Assembly (NCBI RefSeq): GCF_003946045.1
Contig: NZ_RHNW01000004.1
Location: forward strand, 62,001 to 126,000
Origin: Levilactobacillus mulengensis
GTDB lineage: Bacteria; Bacillota; Bacilli; Lactobacillales; Lactobacillaceae
Direction of reading: 5' to 3'
Length of the DNA: 64,000 bases
Shown here: positions 24,404 to 33,078 of the stretch, one piece after another
Layout: every line of letters starts with the position of its first letter
How positions within the stretch are numbered: position 1 is the stretch's first letter
Notes under the pieces: model-generated
Database searches by the model: none
What the model was told of the DNA's origin: nothing
The model's input: the letters and a program-made list of their open reading frames with translations, nothing else
Position numbers and translations under genes: made by a program

Positions 24404-25492
24404 ATGCGAAGAATTCATTTACTCGGGGCGTTAATCCTCAGTTTGGGATTGATGGGGATGGCGGTTCCCGCACAAGCAGATACGTTGGTAAAGCAGTCGG
24501 CCGCGGCCTTGGCCACACCGAAAAATTTGACGTCGTTAGATGATGCGCAGGTGCATTTCGTCACGGTACCCACGGCCTATGCCAATGCCACCAATCCACA
24601 CGGGGTGAACACGATTGCTAGCGATCAGGGTAGCGCGGTCACCTTCACCACAAAATACCTGTTGCCGATTCCGGGGTACCAACATCAGGCATGGGGCGAC
24701 CCGCAAAGTTCCGCGGTGGTTGGACAATACCTCTATGTGGTCTACTGTCCCACGGCTTGGCAGAATCGCGGCCGCATCGTGCGGTTCGATATGTCAGCCT
24801 TGGCCCAACTGAACGCGACGCCGCGGCAGATTCAAATGGTCTACGCGACCGCCGCTGATCATTCCGCCCAGGAAAAGCAGATTCGGGCGGCCATCAAGGT
24901 GGGGCCCGCGTTTGCGACCGGTCATGGCCAATCCTTAGCCTACGACTGGGCAACGCAGAAGTTTTACATGTGGTGTGACAAGGAGTCGGCGCCGCGGGTC
25001 AACCTCAGTAAGTACGGCGTGCTCCAGCAGATCAGTGCTAGCACGTTGACGCCGGTCCACAAGATTCAGTTTCGGCTGAAGTCCAAGACACTCAACGTTC
25101 CTGGTGGGCACGTCTTGGCCTTTGACCAGGCCGGTCACGCCTACTTCTGGACGCGTCCCGACCCCGTGAATGTCTACCTCTATCAGGGAACAATCCAAAA
25201 TAATCGCGTGCATTTCCAATTGACCAAGCAAATTCTGGAACACGGCCCGGGCACCTGCGTGCAAAGCATGGCGTACAACCCGCACAACGACCGGTTATAC
25301 CTGGTGGCCGACGATTCAATCGCCAGCCTGCCAGTTTCCAAGCTGGGGCAGTTGACCAGCGACGACGTGACCTGGACGGGCTTTGACTCGACCCGAGAGT
25401 TCGAGGGGTTGACCTTTGGCGATGACGGCCAGGCCTACCTGATGAGTAACCACAACCCAGAAATATTAACCAGTAACTCATTAAATTGGTAA
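24404..25492 (+). CDS. secreted protein, possibly beta-propeller-like, copy 2
   Basis: 362 residues, a tandem paralogue of the preceding gene. Signal peptide (MRRIHLLGALILSLGLMGMA, cleavage after AQA) and the same blocks throughout: HGVNTIAS, KYLLPIPGYQHQAWGDPQ, YVVYCPTAWQNRGRIVRFDM, ATGHGQSLAYDW, FYMWCDKES, PGGHVLAFDQAGHAYFW, HGPGTCVQSMAYNPH, YLVADDSIASLPVSKL, REFEGLTF. Divergence from copy 1 is largely in surface residues, consistent with an older duplication. Start ATG follows GAGGGGTGAGG. Role unknown; extracellular. Confidence 0.8.
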   Translation: MRRIHLLGALILSLGLMGMAVPAQADTLVKQSAAALATPKNLTSLDDAQVHFVTVPTAYANATNPHGVNTIASDQGSAVTFTTKYLLPIPGYQHQAWGDPQSSAVVGQYLYVVYCPTAWQNRGRIVRFDMSALAQLNATPRQIQMVYATAADHSAQEKQIRAAIKVGPAFATGHGQSLAYDWATQKFYMWCDKESAPRVNLSKYGVLQQISASTLTPVHKIQFRLKSKTLNVPGGHVLAFDQAGHAYFWTRPDPVNVYLYQGTIQNNRVHFQLTKQILEHGPGTCVQSMAYNPHNDRLYLVADDSIASLPVSKLGQLTSDDVTWTGFDSTREFEGLTFGDDGQAYLMSNHNPEILTSNSLNW

Positions 25493-25501
25493 TGATTAGC
25501 C

Positions 25502-25540
25502 AAAATGGCGCCGGCCCGATGGGACTGAGCGCCATTTTTA
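25502..25540 (+). terminator. terminator of the secreted-protein pair
   Basis: Arms AAAATGGCGC/GCGCCATTTTT with a T-rich end. Confidence 0.75.
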
Positions 25541-25654
25541 GTGGGAAAAATTCGACTACGCTTTTTGCGGTTCCAGGTGTATCCTTATGGGGTGGTGGTT
25601 GAACCAGTTGTTGGCGAAATCATTGCCGTACATAATAAATGGGAGATGTTGGGC

Positions 25655-26140
25655 ATGAAGAAGTTTTTGATCAGTCTCGTGGTCGTTTTGGCCGCAATCG
25701 TTGGGGCTAGCGCGGTGACGCCGGGGACGACGGCGCAGGCAGCGGGCTCAAAGTTTGGGTACGTTAAGAATACCCCGAAGAAGATGCGGGGGACATGGTA
25801 TCACAAGTTTAGTAAGCGTGAAGGCGGTATGTATAAAATCGTCATTAAGAAGCACAAAGTTACTCTGGGCTCGGCGACTTTTAAGAACCTGACCATCTCG
25901 AAGATGTCACAAAAGGGTAAAATTTCTGACTATAGTTTTAACAGTAAGACATTACCCGTTAGCACATCAGGTTTCTTCAGTTACACTAAGAAAATCAATG
26001 GTAAGAAGCGGAATGTCATGGTTGAAATCCCACAGGGAACCGGTATGAGACCAGCCGTTTACACGCATTTCAAGCCTAAACAAGCCTACTCCGTATCGGC
26101 CTCAGTGTTGAAGCGGTTGTCTGATCCAATTACTCAGTAG
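25655..26140 (+). CDS. small secreted RGTW-motif protein, copy 1
   Basis: 161 residues from the ATG at 25655, which has GGGAG at 25641-25645; the frame is open further upstream without support. Signal peptide MKKFLISLVVVLAAIVG with cleavage near AQAA. The mature protein is basic and begins with PKKMRGTWYHKFS, then KIVIKKHKVTLGS, KISDYSFNSKT and a C-terminal VYTHFKPKQAYS. The motif PxxxRGTWY near the N-terminus recurs in three other secreted proteins of this window, suggesting a lipocalin-like small beta-barrel (inference). Function unknown. Confidence 0.78.
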   Translation: MKKFLISLVVVLAAIVGASAVTPGTTAQAAGSKFGYVKNTPKKMRGTWYHKFSKREGGMYKIVIKKHKVTLGSATFKNLTISKMSQKGKISDYSFNSKTLPVSTSGFFSYTKKINGKKRNVMVEIPQGTGMRPAVYTHFKPKQAYSVSASVLKRLSDPITQ

Positions 26141-26151
26141 GAAGGTCGGTA

Positions 26152-26640
26152 ATGATGAAGAAATTTTTAATTAGTTTTGTTATTGTTCTGGCAACGCTGA
26201 TTGGTGGCAGTGCCCTTAACGTAGGTACTACCACTGCACAGGCAGCCATGAAGCAGCGGACTGTAAAGGTCGCGCCGAAAAAGATGCGGGGAACCTGGTA
26301 CAACTACCTGGGAAAAAAGGCGGGCATGTACAAACTGGTCATCAAGAAGCATCGGTTTACCTCTAGTATGGGTAATCAGTATAAATATACATTGCCAAGT
26401 CTGACGATTACCAAGTGGTCACAAAAGGGCAAGCGCTCAACGTATAATTTCAATAGTAAAACGCATCCTGGCGATACCGCTAGCTACTTTACCATGACCA
26501 TGAAGATTCGTGGCAAGAAGCGGACGGTGATTGCCTCACCCCAACAGGATGCAAGTCTGAAGCCGATTGTTTTTACGCACTTTAAAACGAAACATCAGTA
26601 TTTTGCGCCGCTGTCGATTCAAAAGCATTTAGCGTTCTAA
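26152..26640 (+). CDS. small secreted RGTW-motif protein, copy 2
   Basis: 162 residues, a tandem paralogue 11 bases downstream of copy 1 and certainly in the same transcript. Signal peptide with AQAA cleavage, then PKKMRGTWYNYLG, YKLVIKKHRFT, SQKGKRSTYNFNSKT, KIRGKKRTVIASP, and VFTHFKTKHQYF. Start ATG at 26152 (or 26155) follows AGGAAGG. Unknown function; strongly basic, so it may bind cell-wall polymers. Confidence 0.78.
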   Translation: MMKKFLISFVIVLATLIGGSALNVGTTTAQAAMKQRTVKVAPKKMRGTWYNYLGKKAGMYKLVIKKHRFTSSMGNQYKYTLPSLTITKWSQKGKRSTYNFNSKTHPGDTASYFTMTMKIRGKKRTVIASPQQDASLKPIVFTHFKTKHQYFAPLSIQKHLAF

Positions 26641-26654
26641 GTTATTGCCTAAAG

Positions 26655-26687
26655 AGAATTCGCCAATAGGTGACGGATTCTTTTTAT
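26655..26687 (+). terminator. terminator of the RGTW pair
   Basis: Arms AGAATTCG/CGGATTCT followed by five T. Confidence 0.75.
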
Positions 26688-26791
26688 TTCACAAAATGTG
26701 CGTGTCCTGTGAAAATAAGTGGACACCCAAGCCCCAGAATAGTTTAGACTGTAGGTAAGCAAAAATTTTACGAGAAGGGAGGCTGGACGAT

Positions 26792-27055
26792 ATGGCAAAA
26801 GAGGATTGGCAGGCGATTTACCAAGACTTGGCCGAGTTAATTGGTGAGGAAAATACGCTTAAAGTCTTTAAGGATTTTCGGGGAAGTACGGTCAACTTCC
26901 CAATGCGGTTGATGCGACGTGAGGCCTTGCAGGAGCGGATTCACGGTGATTATTCCGCTGGCGCTTCGGTGCATGAATTGAGTGCGCAGTACCAGCTGGC
27001 GGAGCGCACCGTGCGCAAGTACCTCCAGCACGAAAATAAAAACGACGGTATTTGA
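26792..27055 (+). CDS. Mor-like small DNA-binding protein, copy 1
   Basis: 87 residues. An N-terminal helical part (IYQDLAELIGEENTLKVFKDFRGSTVNFPMRLMRR) precedes a helix-turn-helix (VHELSAQYQLAERTVRKYLQ). Gly-rich strand plus P-x-R/K followed by an HTH with ERTVRKYL is the layout of the Mu Mor transcription activator family. Start ATG follows GGGAGG. A paralogue lies just downstream. No phage genes are near, so this may be a chromosomal regulator of the neighbouring secreted-protein genes (inference). Confidence 0.72.
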   Translation: MAKEDWQAIYQDLAELIGEENTLKVFKDFRGSTVNFPMRLMRREALQERIHGDYSAGASVHELSAQYQLAERTVRKYLQHENKNDGI

Positions 27056-27187
27056 CGTGCAACTGTACAATCAATCCAGCAAATAACTGTGTATGCTATG
27101 ATAGGTGTCGAAGCTATTACTATTTACCACAAAAGTTTGCTAACCTTTGTTTATAAACCTTTAAACATTCGGGAAGGCATGACAACT

Positions 27188-27442
27188 ATGGATATTGATA
27201 CAGATGCGCTCCAAGGCGTTTATAAAAAACTCAATGAACTGCTGGGGACCGACGAAATGCTCAAGTTTTATCAGGAATTTCGGGGGACCCAGTTGAACCT
27301 GCCGATGAAGCTGTACGACCGAAACGGGACGGTTGCGGCTATCAAAGACAACTACCCGCAGATGTCGGAGAAGCAGCTCGCCGATAAGTATGGCTATTCA
27401 CAACGGTGGGTCAAGCGGGTCATCAGCGAAGGCAAGAACTAG
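27188..27442 (+). CDS. Mor-like small DNA-binding protein, copy 2
   Basis: 84 residues starting MDIDTDALQGVYKKL; the frame is open upstream, but GGGAAGG (27171-27177) serves the ATG at 27188 best. Same plan as copy 1: LNELLGTDEMLKFYQEFRGTQLNLPMKLYDR, then HTH MSEKQLADKYGYSQRWVKRVI. Copies 1 and 2 are clearly related but divergent in the recognition helix, so they probably bind different sites. A lipoprotein gene follows 98 bases downstream. Confidence 0.72.
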   Translation: MDIDTDALQGVYKKLNELLGTDEMLKFYQEFRGTQLNLPMKLYDRNGTVAAIKDNYPQMSEKQLADKYGYSQRWVKRVISEGKN

Positions 27443-27540
27443 TACATACAGAAGTAGTCGGAAACAACGACGGTGCTGAGACTTGGATGACGAGTGTTGG
27501 CACTGTTTGGCAAACGGACAAAAAGATAGGGGAGCTACTC

Positions 27541-28815
27541 ATGCAAACGAAAGCGAAGTTACTCGGCCTCGCCTTAGTGGCGGTTGTGATTGTAAGCGGT
27601 TGCCGTGCAAAATCCACCACGCAGCAAAAGCTGGCCGATCAACCACAACCATCAAAACTGACAACGTTGCTGCAGCCGGTGCGAAAGCGTTCGGCGGAGG
27701 ATGCGGGGACCCGAACCAATCAGCAGGTGACTTACTCACGATTCACGTATCACCAAAATCATTGGCGGTGGGCGTTGACGACTAACAAACGCACCGTGAT
27801 CAAGGGCATCATCACCGGCGTCAAGTCACAGGATGGTCTTAAAAAATTGACGGTCAAGCTGCCCCAAAAGCAGACGGCCACGGTCATCTTTAGTTGGGTG
27901 GATAGCGCCAAGCAGGCCTATAATTTGAAGAGTACGTCACCCAAGTTCAACCGTAACTTTATCGTGGGTGATAACGGCAAGGGCTGGACAACGGGAGTGC
28001 CCGCAGAATTAAAGGGCACCTGGCAAACGGATCTGTACGCGGCTAAACGCTATCATCCGGGTGGTCTCGTTGATCCGGCTGGCGCCTATGAATCGTCGAA
28101 TGACGCGTTTATGCGGACAACTTTCTACGTGAATGCTGACAGGTTAGATGGGCGCAATGACACCTATAATCAGCATAAGGAGTTAGTTTCTGAGGGTGCC
28201 GGTTGGGGTGCTAATCACCAGGCTTCCTATAAGAAATTGGCGCATCATAATTATTGGTTGAAGTCGTATGTCATTGGGGACAAAACGGCTTTAAACGTTT
28301 ACCGGGTGCAGCTGACAAACGACCGGCTGAAGTTAATCGGGGTGTTTGGTAATATCCCAGCGATGAACAAATTGACGTCCGCACAGGCCAGGGCCGACCG
28401 GACCTATGGCGCTGCGGCTGCTCAAAAGGGGGATACCACGACGGCAAGTTCTAGTGAGCATCGTGAGAGTTCTGCCACGACCGGTACTAGCAGTAGTTCG
28501 ACCGCAACCAGTACAGTGGATACGCATAATTTAACGACTGGTCAGGTCAATCAGTGGGTCTGGTTACACTTGAAGCAGGATTACGCGGGGAAGCACGTCA
28601 CCATGCAGGACATGTTTTTCACACAAACAACGAATGATGATGGCACGCTGACGATTCAGGTCAAGGAGAATCACAGCACCGAGAACATGAAGAAACAAGG
28701 GGTCACGGAGATGGTGGACCCAACAGTGGGGTGGTACGGTATCAATTCGAAGGGTGAATTGACTGAAAACACGGCGGGTGACAGTAAAGTTATCGCCACG
28801 GAATATGGTAAGTAA
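27541..28815 (+). CDS. secreted lipoprotein with RGTW-like segment
   Basis: 424 residues. Lipoprotein signal: MQTKAKLLGLALVAVVIVSGC with a lipobox VSGC. A domain of about 200 residues contains VPAELKGTWQTDLYAAKRYHPGG, a variant of the RGTW motif of neighbouring secreted proteins, followed by a Ser/Thr-rich linker (TTTASSSEHRESSATTGTSSSSTATS) and a C-terminal domain of about 100 residues (NQWVWLHLKQDYAGKHVTMQDMFF). The start at 27541 is chosen because AGGGGAG precedes it and the signal peptide begins there; the frame runs on upstream to 27406 without signals. Function unknown. Confidence 0.8.
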   Translation: MQTKAKLLGLALVAVVIVSGCRAKSTTQQKLADQPQPSKLTTLLQPVRKRSAEDAGTRTNQQVTYSRFTYHQNHWRWALTTNKRTVIKGIITGVKSQDGLKKLTVKLPQKQTATVIFSWVDSAKQAYNLKSTSPKFNRNFIVGDNGKGWTTGVPAELKGTWQTDLYAAKRYHPGGLVDPAGAYESSNDAFMRTTFYVNADRLDGRNDTYNQHKELVSEGAGWGANHQASYKKLAHHNYWLKSYVIGDKTALNVYRVQLTNDRLKLIGVFGNIPAMNKLTSAQARADRTYGAAAAQKGDTTTASSSEHRESSATTGTSSSSTATSTVDTHNLTTGQVNQWVWLHLKQDYAGKHVTMQDMFFTQTTNDDGTLTIQVKENHSTENMKKQGVTEMVDPTVGWYGINSKGELTENTAGDSKVIATEYGK

Positions 28816-28869
28816 ATCGCGCGGACTCACGTGAAATTTGGCGGGCCGGCCTTGGAGGAATGAATAAGG

Positions 28870-29694
28870 ATGACAGTGAAAAAATGGCTTAGATTCGGCA
28901 TTGTGGGTGCGTTGGCGTTAGGCCTATTGGGGTCCACGGTAACGGCCCAGGCAACGACGGTCTCACACGAAAAAACGGCCATTAAGAAGGTAATCAAACG
29001 GGACATGGCGCCGGTTCACGGCCGATGGTCGGTCCAGGTCACGCGGTTGGACCAGCGACCACTAAGCGTGACCACGGGCAATCACAAGGTCCAGGCGCAG
29101 CGTTCGGCCAGTACCATTAAGGTCTACGTAATGCTGACGATTTTCAAACGGGCCCAGGATCACCACTTGAAACTGACCAAGACGGTGAAAACCAATTTGA
29201 AACGGATGATTTATAATTCCGATAATACGGCCACCAATGCCTTGATTCATCGGCTGGGTGGGTTCAAATTGGTCAATAAAACGGCTAAGCAGTATGGCTT
29301 TAAGCACACGCATCTAAAGCGGTACATGATGGATACGCGGGCAATCAGTCGCGGGCATGACAACTACACATCAGTGCATGATTTGACTAGGTTCTTAACG
29401 TTAGTCTCGCAACATAAGTTGTTAGGAAAAACAAAGGACAAGCAGATGATGAACTTGTTACATCATTGCAAGAATCATAGCAAACTGCCTAAGCTGGTGA
29501 CGCACGCCGCCGTATATAACAAGACGGGTGAGTTCCCAGCCAAAGGGGTGCAGAACGATGCGAGCCTGTTTAAGACGGCCCACGGGACCTACACGGTCGT
29601 TGTGATGGCACAACAGGGCAATCAGTATCAGCAGTATCACGCCATGAACCGCTTGGGCCGAGACACGGTCACCTATTTGAATCAGCATCGGTAA
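28870..29694 (+). CDS. secreted class A beta-lactamase-like serine hydrolase
   Basis: 274 residues with a signal peptide cleaved near AQA. All three active-site motifs of penicillin-interacting serine hydrolases are present in order: Ser81-Thr-Ile-Lys84 (SxxK), Ser117-Asp-Asn119 (SDN) and Lys218-Thr-Gly220 (KTG). The Glu of the class A omega loop (ExxLN) is not visible, so efficient beta-lactam hydrolysis is doubtful; a carboxypeptidase or esterase-like role in the cell wall is as likely. Start ATG follows TGGAGGAATGA. It lies 54 bases after the lipoprotein gene, probably co-transcribed. Confidence 0.85.
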   Translation: MTVKKWLRFGIVGALALGLLGSTVTAQATTVSHEKTAIKKVIKRDMAPVHGRWSVQVTRLDQRPLSVTTGNHKVQAQRSASTIKVYVMLTIFKRAQDHHLKLTKTVKTNLKRMIYNSDNTATNALIHRLGGFKLVNKTAKQYGFKHTHLKRYMMDTRAISRGHDNYTSVHDLTRFLTLVSQHKLLGKTKDKQMMNLLHHCKNHSKLPKLVTHAAVYNKTGEFPAKGVQNDASLFKTAHGTYTVVVMAQQGNQYQQYHAMNRLGRDTVTYLNQHR

Positions 29695-29701
29695 TGACTA
29701 G

Positions 29702-29729
29702 GTCGGGAGTGAAAGCTCTCGGCTTTTTT
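29702..29729 (+). terminator. terminator of the serine hydrolase gene
   Basis: Arms GTCGGGAG/CTCTCGGC followed by six T. Confidence 0.85.
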
Positions 29730-29868
29730 GTGCGCGTATAAATGCTGTTGTACAAGGATTTCTGTGCTTTCATTATTGTGAAATTTGTATGTAAATGTTG
29801 TGTAAATGGGCTATACGGCGGGGACTTTATCCGTTAACATTGGGGTAATCATTGGTGAGGGGGAGCAA

Positions 29869-29984
29869 TCATTTCCCTGGGACAACCACCCCGGCAGGTC
29901 CTTCGGCCGGAACCGGGTTGGTTGCGCGCTCAGGGGATGACCAGCAACTGATGACGTGTGAAGGTCTGACAATGATCGTCAGAC
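29869..29984 (+). promoter_or_regulatory. structured leader upstream of the antitoxin gene
   Basis: A long hairpin: base stem TCAT..CCCTG/CAGGG..ATGA (29869-29879, 29931-29940), upper stem CAACCACCCCGG/CCGGGTTGGTTG (29883-29894, 29913-29924). A second hairpin, TCTGAC/GTCAGA, follows (29965-29970, 29978-29983). It is unlike families A and B. It is probably a transcribed leader, function unknown. Confidence 0.55.
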
Positions 29985-30044
29985 AAGCGTGGTGCCAGAA
30001 CTGAGTGACTTAGACCAGCAGCAATGAACCTGGGGAGGGACATT

Positions 30045-30320
30045 ATGGACGCAACGAGTTACGCGTTTTTCCGGAAGAAGTTAAAGCACTACATGAAGCG
30101 AGTGACCAATAATCAAGAACCCTTGATGATTACTCGTAAGAACAAGCATAACGTCGTACTGATTTCCGTGGAGGAGTACAGTAATCTGCTGGAAAATCAG
30201 TTTATTTTGAGTCACCTAGAAAGCCGGGCTTGGTTACAGGCAACCGCCGAGCAAAAGGAAGCTGCGGCCGTCGTGAGTCAGGAAATGGTGACGGAACCGG
30301 CAGAAGTCGAACCGTCATAG
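30045..30320 (+). CDS. Phd/YefM family antitoxin, orphan
   Basis: 91 residues: MDATSYAFFRKKLKHYMKRVTNNQEPLMITRKNKHNVVLISVEEYSNLLENQFIL is the Phd/YefM DNA-binding fold. GGGGAGGG sets the ATG at 30045 as the start. A Txe/YoeB or Doc toxin gene normally follows at once; here a terminator and an unrelated gene follow. The C-terminal toxin-wrapping region is short and Glu/Ala-rich. It may be a solitary remnant, or a free-standing regulator with its own structured leader. Confidence 0.88.
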   Translation: MDATSYAFFRKKLKHYMKRVTNNQEPLMITRKNKHNVVLISVEEYSNLLENQFILSHLESRAWLQATAEQKEAAAVVSQEMVTEPAEVEPS

Positions 30321-30327
30321 GACAGTA

Positions 30328-30371
30328 GCGCCCTCTTCACCAAGTCATCTGGGAAGAGGGCGCTCTTTTCT
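30328..30371 (+). terminator. terminator of the antitoxin gene
   Basis: Arms GCGCCCTCTTC/GAAGAGGGCGC followed by T-rich sequence. Confidence 0.9.
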
Positions 30372-30402
30372 TAACTGAGAAAAGTGGAAATGGGGGATGA
30401 AT

Positions 30403-31635
30403 ATGACCGCCAAAATCGTGTATTTGGAACAAAACGTTCCGGATAATACTACCACGCAAGAACACAATTTATTTATGCTAGACTATCCTGTCTATCAGGT
30501 CGAAGCCAATGGTCAACTAACGCCGGTGTTGAGCACGTGGGGCAAGGTGCTCTCCATCATGATTGATAAGAAGGATCGGTTTAAAATTTTCTTCACATCG
30601 GGACGGACCTTTGTGTTAGGGAGCAAAAAAATTATGGCTTACGATACGGATGCGGATGGCCTGGATTCGGTGTCACGGATTCACAGCCACGGCTACCAGT
30701 TTGCTTCGGAACATCCCACGCTAGTTGCCCAGTCCAGCGCGCAATTGCGCTCGGTCTTTCCCAATATTCGGGTGTTACAGGAGATTCCACGCGAATACGT
30801 GGTCATTGACTGCGAGTTCGGGATTCTCTTTCGCACGCAACGAACGGGCGACCACATCGCCATGGATCGAACAACCATCGATGGCGAGAAGGCAGGAATC
30901 TTTCAGCTGGCCGCGTTGGGGTACCGGGGAGACCAGCCCCTGGATGTTTATTTCAATCGCTATTTTGATCACCCCGCCTTTGCCGCGGAAATGAAACTGC
31001 GCGGTCTCAAGGAGACGGGGACGTCTTTGGCCGACTACGAGCAACAGGCCCGGCCACTGACCGTATTGAAGGACTTTATCCAACAGGTTTTACGGCGGCA
31101 GTTACCGCTTGTTTTCTGGGACCAGGGCAATGATCTGCGCTTGCTCCGCCACACGCTGGCGGTGAACCTGCCGTACTTAGCGGAAGAGGACCGGGCGGCA
31201 TTGATGGCGCCACTCTGCGTGTTTGACGGGAGCCTGTACACCAATCAGGTCATCAACCGCAGTAATCATCAGAAGGATACCCACCATTTCTTACCGTTAA
31301 ATGGGATTGCGGGCCTGCTGAATATCTTCAACCCCAAGCAACACAATGCCTTGTGGGATGCCCAGACCACCCATTTTGTAATCGATGAGTTGGCCCGCAT
31401 CAAGCAGGCTGATCCGGTGGTTATCCAGGAACCGCGGCCGTTAGCCCCACCCATCCTGCAATTGCCAACGGCGGTTCCCGTGCCAACCGCTACCCAGCTA
31501 ACTGACCAACCGGCAGCGAAGACGTTACAGCAGTTGCGGGCAGCGGGGCAGACTTACCGGGAAATTGCCGACCGCTTCGGCCTCAGCACCAGTACGGTGT
31601 GGCGGGCAGTGAAACGGCGTGAAGAGGTTCGGTAA
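30403..31635 (+). CDS. DEDDh exonuclease-like protein with C-terminal helix-turn-helix
   Basis: About 410 residues, counted from ATG 30403 (GGGGG just upstream; ATG 30397 is too close). Residues 1-125 are an uncharacterised N-terminal domain. Residues 130-325 carry a 3'-5' exonuclease pattern: VIDCEFG (Asp136, Glu138), FWDQGNDLRLL (Asp244) and HNALWD (His314, Asp319), i.e. D-E-D-D with a DEDDh-type histidine. A Pro-rich linker leads to an HTH (LRAAGQTYREIADRFGLSTSTVWRAVKRR, about residues 378-406) of resolvase type. I do not know a named family with this combination. Monocistronic. Confidence 0.7.
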   Translation: MTAKIVYLEQNVPDNTTTQEHNLFMLDYPVYQVEANGQLTPVLSTWGKVLSIMIDKKDRFKIFFTSGRTFVLGSKKIMAYDTDADGLDSVSRIHSHGYQFASEHPTLVAQSSAQLRSVFPNIRVLQEIPREYVVIDCEFGILFRTQRTGDHIAMDRTTIDGEKAGIFQLAALGYRGDQPLDVYFNRYFDHPAFAAEMKLRGLKETGTSLADYEQQARPLTVLKDFIQQVLRRQLPLVFWDQGNDLRLLRHTLAVNLPYLAEEDRAALMAPLCVFDGSLYTNQVINRSNHQKDTHHFLPLNGIAGLLNIFNPKQHNALWDAQTTHFVIDELARIKQADPVVIQEPRPLAPPILQLPTAVPVPTATQLTDQPAAKTLQQLRAAGQTYREIADRFGLSTSTVWRAVKRREEVR

Positions 31636-31761
31636 AGTGCCCGTCAGTCCTGCCAAGAACTGGTATTCCTTTAACATTAATTAATTTATAAGGCCTGGAA
31701 CGTTAATTTTTACGAAAAGGCCGTATAATGAAAACAGTTCAAGGGATAAGGGGATTGATGA

Positions 31762-33078
31762 ATGATGGGAAGATGGCAACCGCTACGGGGATTGTGGCGG
31801 ATTAATCAGCGAATGGAACAGTGGCGAGCTATGCGGGCGATTAAAGAGGCGTTACGAGTAGCGTACCCCTTTATTTTAGTGATGACTTTAGTGGACGTTA
31901 TCGGACAAAGCTTTTTAGCCTCCAGCGGCTTTTTCTACCAAATTTATCATATTGGGAATTGGCTGCCCGGCATCGACTTGTGGCAACAGTTCTTCCAGGC
32001 GTTAAGTCTGGTTGTTAACGGTGTGGTGGCGGTCATCGTGGCCTTTACAACCGGTCATTATTTGGCACGGACCTACCGTGGAGATGCCCTAGCAGTTGGT
32101 GTGATGAGTGCGCTAGCCTTTCTATCGCTCAACGTGAATTACGATATGCTGGGGATGCCTAATTCTGAGAGTGAAGGCATGTCGTTATTTGTCGAGAATA
32201 ATTTAGGCCCACAAGGGATCTTTTTGGCCATTGTCGTTGGTTTGGCAGTGGGGTGGCTGGGAAGTCATTTAATGGCAAGCCTAACAAATTGGCAGCAACG
32301 CCATCCCCGTTTCGGTCAGATGTCCTGGGCCAGCCGGGTCGCGTGGCCGACTATCTTCGTGCTGATCATCACGGTTGCTTTGGGGTATGGTTTCAGTTGG
32401 TTCACGGATGGCGGGATGAATGATCTGGTCTACCAGGCACTGAGCGCAGTCGTGGTGAATCCCGGTCACCGGGGCTTCATTATTTTAGGCATCACGACGT
32501 TGAGTAATATCTTATGGTGGTTGGGTTTCATTGGCCCCGTTTCATTGGCTGGAAATAGCTCGGTGACTTCTCTGCAAAACCTGGCCTACGCCGTTCAGCA
32601 TGGGTCTGGTTGGGGCGCCCCAAACGCGGTGACGCTTCATACCTTGGGCGATGCCTACGCCAACTTCGGGGGTGCCGGCATGACACTGGCCCTGTTGATT
32701 GCGATTGGTTTGGTCTCCAAGCAAGCCAGTTACCGGCGGGTAGCGGGCCAGACTTTCTTGCCCAATTTGGTTAATTTGAATGAACCTACGCTACTGGGGT
32801 TACCTGTTTTGTACAATCCCATCCTGTTGATTCCCTTTCTAGTAGCGCCCGCAGTGAACATTGTGTTGGCTTGGTTTGCCATTACCTGGAAGCTGGTCCC
32901 GCCAATCGTGTATCCGGTGCCACGGACGACGCCGGGACCACTGATTGCTTTTCTGGGAACCGGCGGAGACTGGCGTGCCTTGCTACTTAGTCTGGTGTGC
33001 TTAACCATTTCGGTCTTGATCTATATTCCATTTGTTCGGTTACTGAATCACGAAGGGGGCGAGGACCATGCGGCATAG
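31762..33078 (+). CDS. PTS IIC permease, lactose/cellobiose type
   Basis: 438 residues, about ten membrane segments. The substrate-site signature LNEPTLLGLPVLYNPILLIPF and the earlier GNSSVTSLQNLAYAVQHG mark the Lac/Cel (CelB/LacE) IIC family. No IIA/IIB genes are adjacent; instead a DUF915 hydrolase gene overlaps its 3' end by 11 bases. The sugar is unknown; phosphorylation would need IIA/IIB from another locus. The TATAAT at 31724-31729 is a probable -10 box. Confidence 0.85.
   Translation: MMGRWQPLRGLWRINQRMEQWRAMRAIKEALRVAYPFILVMTLVDVIGQSFLASSGFFYQIYHIGNWLPGIDLWQQFFQALSLVVNGVVAVIVAFTTGHYLARTYRGDALAVGVMSALAFLSLNVNYDMLGMPNSESEGMSLFVENNLGPQGIFLAIVVGLAVGWLGSHLMASLTNWQQRHPRFGQMSWASRVAWPTIFVLIITVALGYGFSWFTDGGMNDLVYQALSAVVVNPGHRGFIILGITTLSNILWWLGFIGPVSLAGNSSVTSLQNLAYAVQHGSGWGAPNAVTLHTLGDAYANFGGAGMTLALLIAIGLVSKQASYRRVAGQTFLPNLVNLNEPTLLGLPVLYNPILLIPFLVAPAVNIVLAWFAITWKLVPPIVYPVPRTTPGPLIAFLGTGGDWRALLLSLVCLTISVLIYIPFVRLLNHEGGEDHAA

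Noticed and set aside
26792-27442. Prophage region suggested by Mor-like genes
   Set aside because: No integrase, terminase, capsid or lysis genes, and no attachment-site repeats nearby.
28870-29694. True beta-lactamase
   Set aside because: SxxK, SDN and KTG are present, but the class A omega-loop glutamate is not evident, so resistance cannot be claimed.
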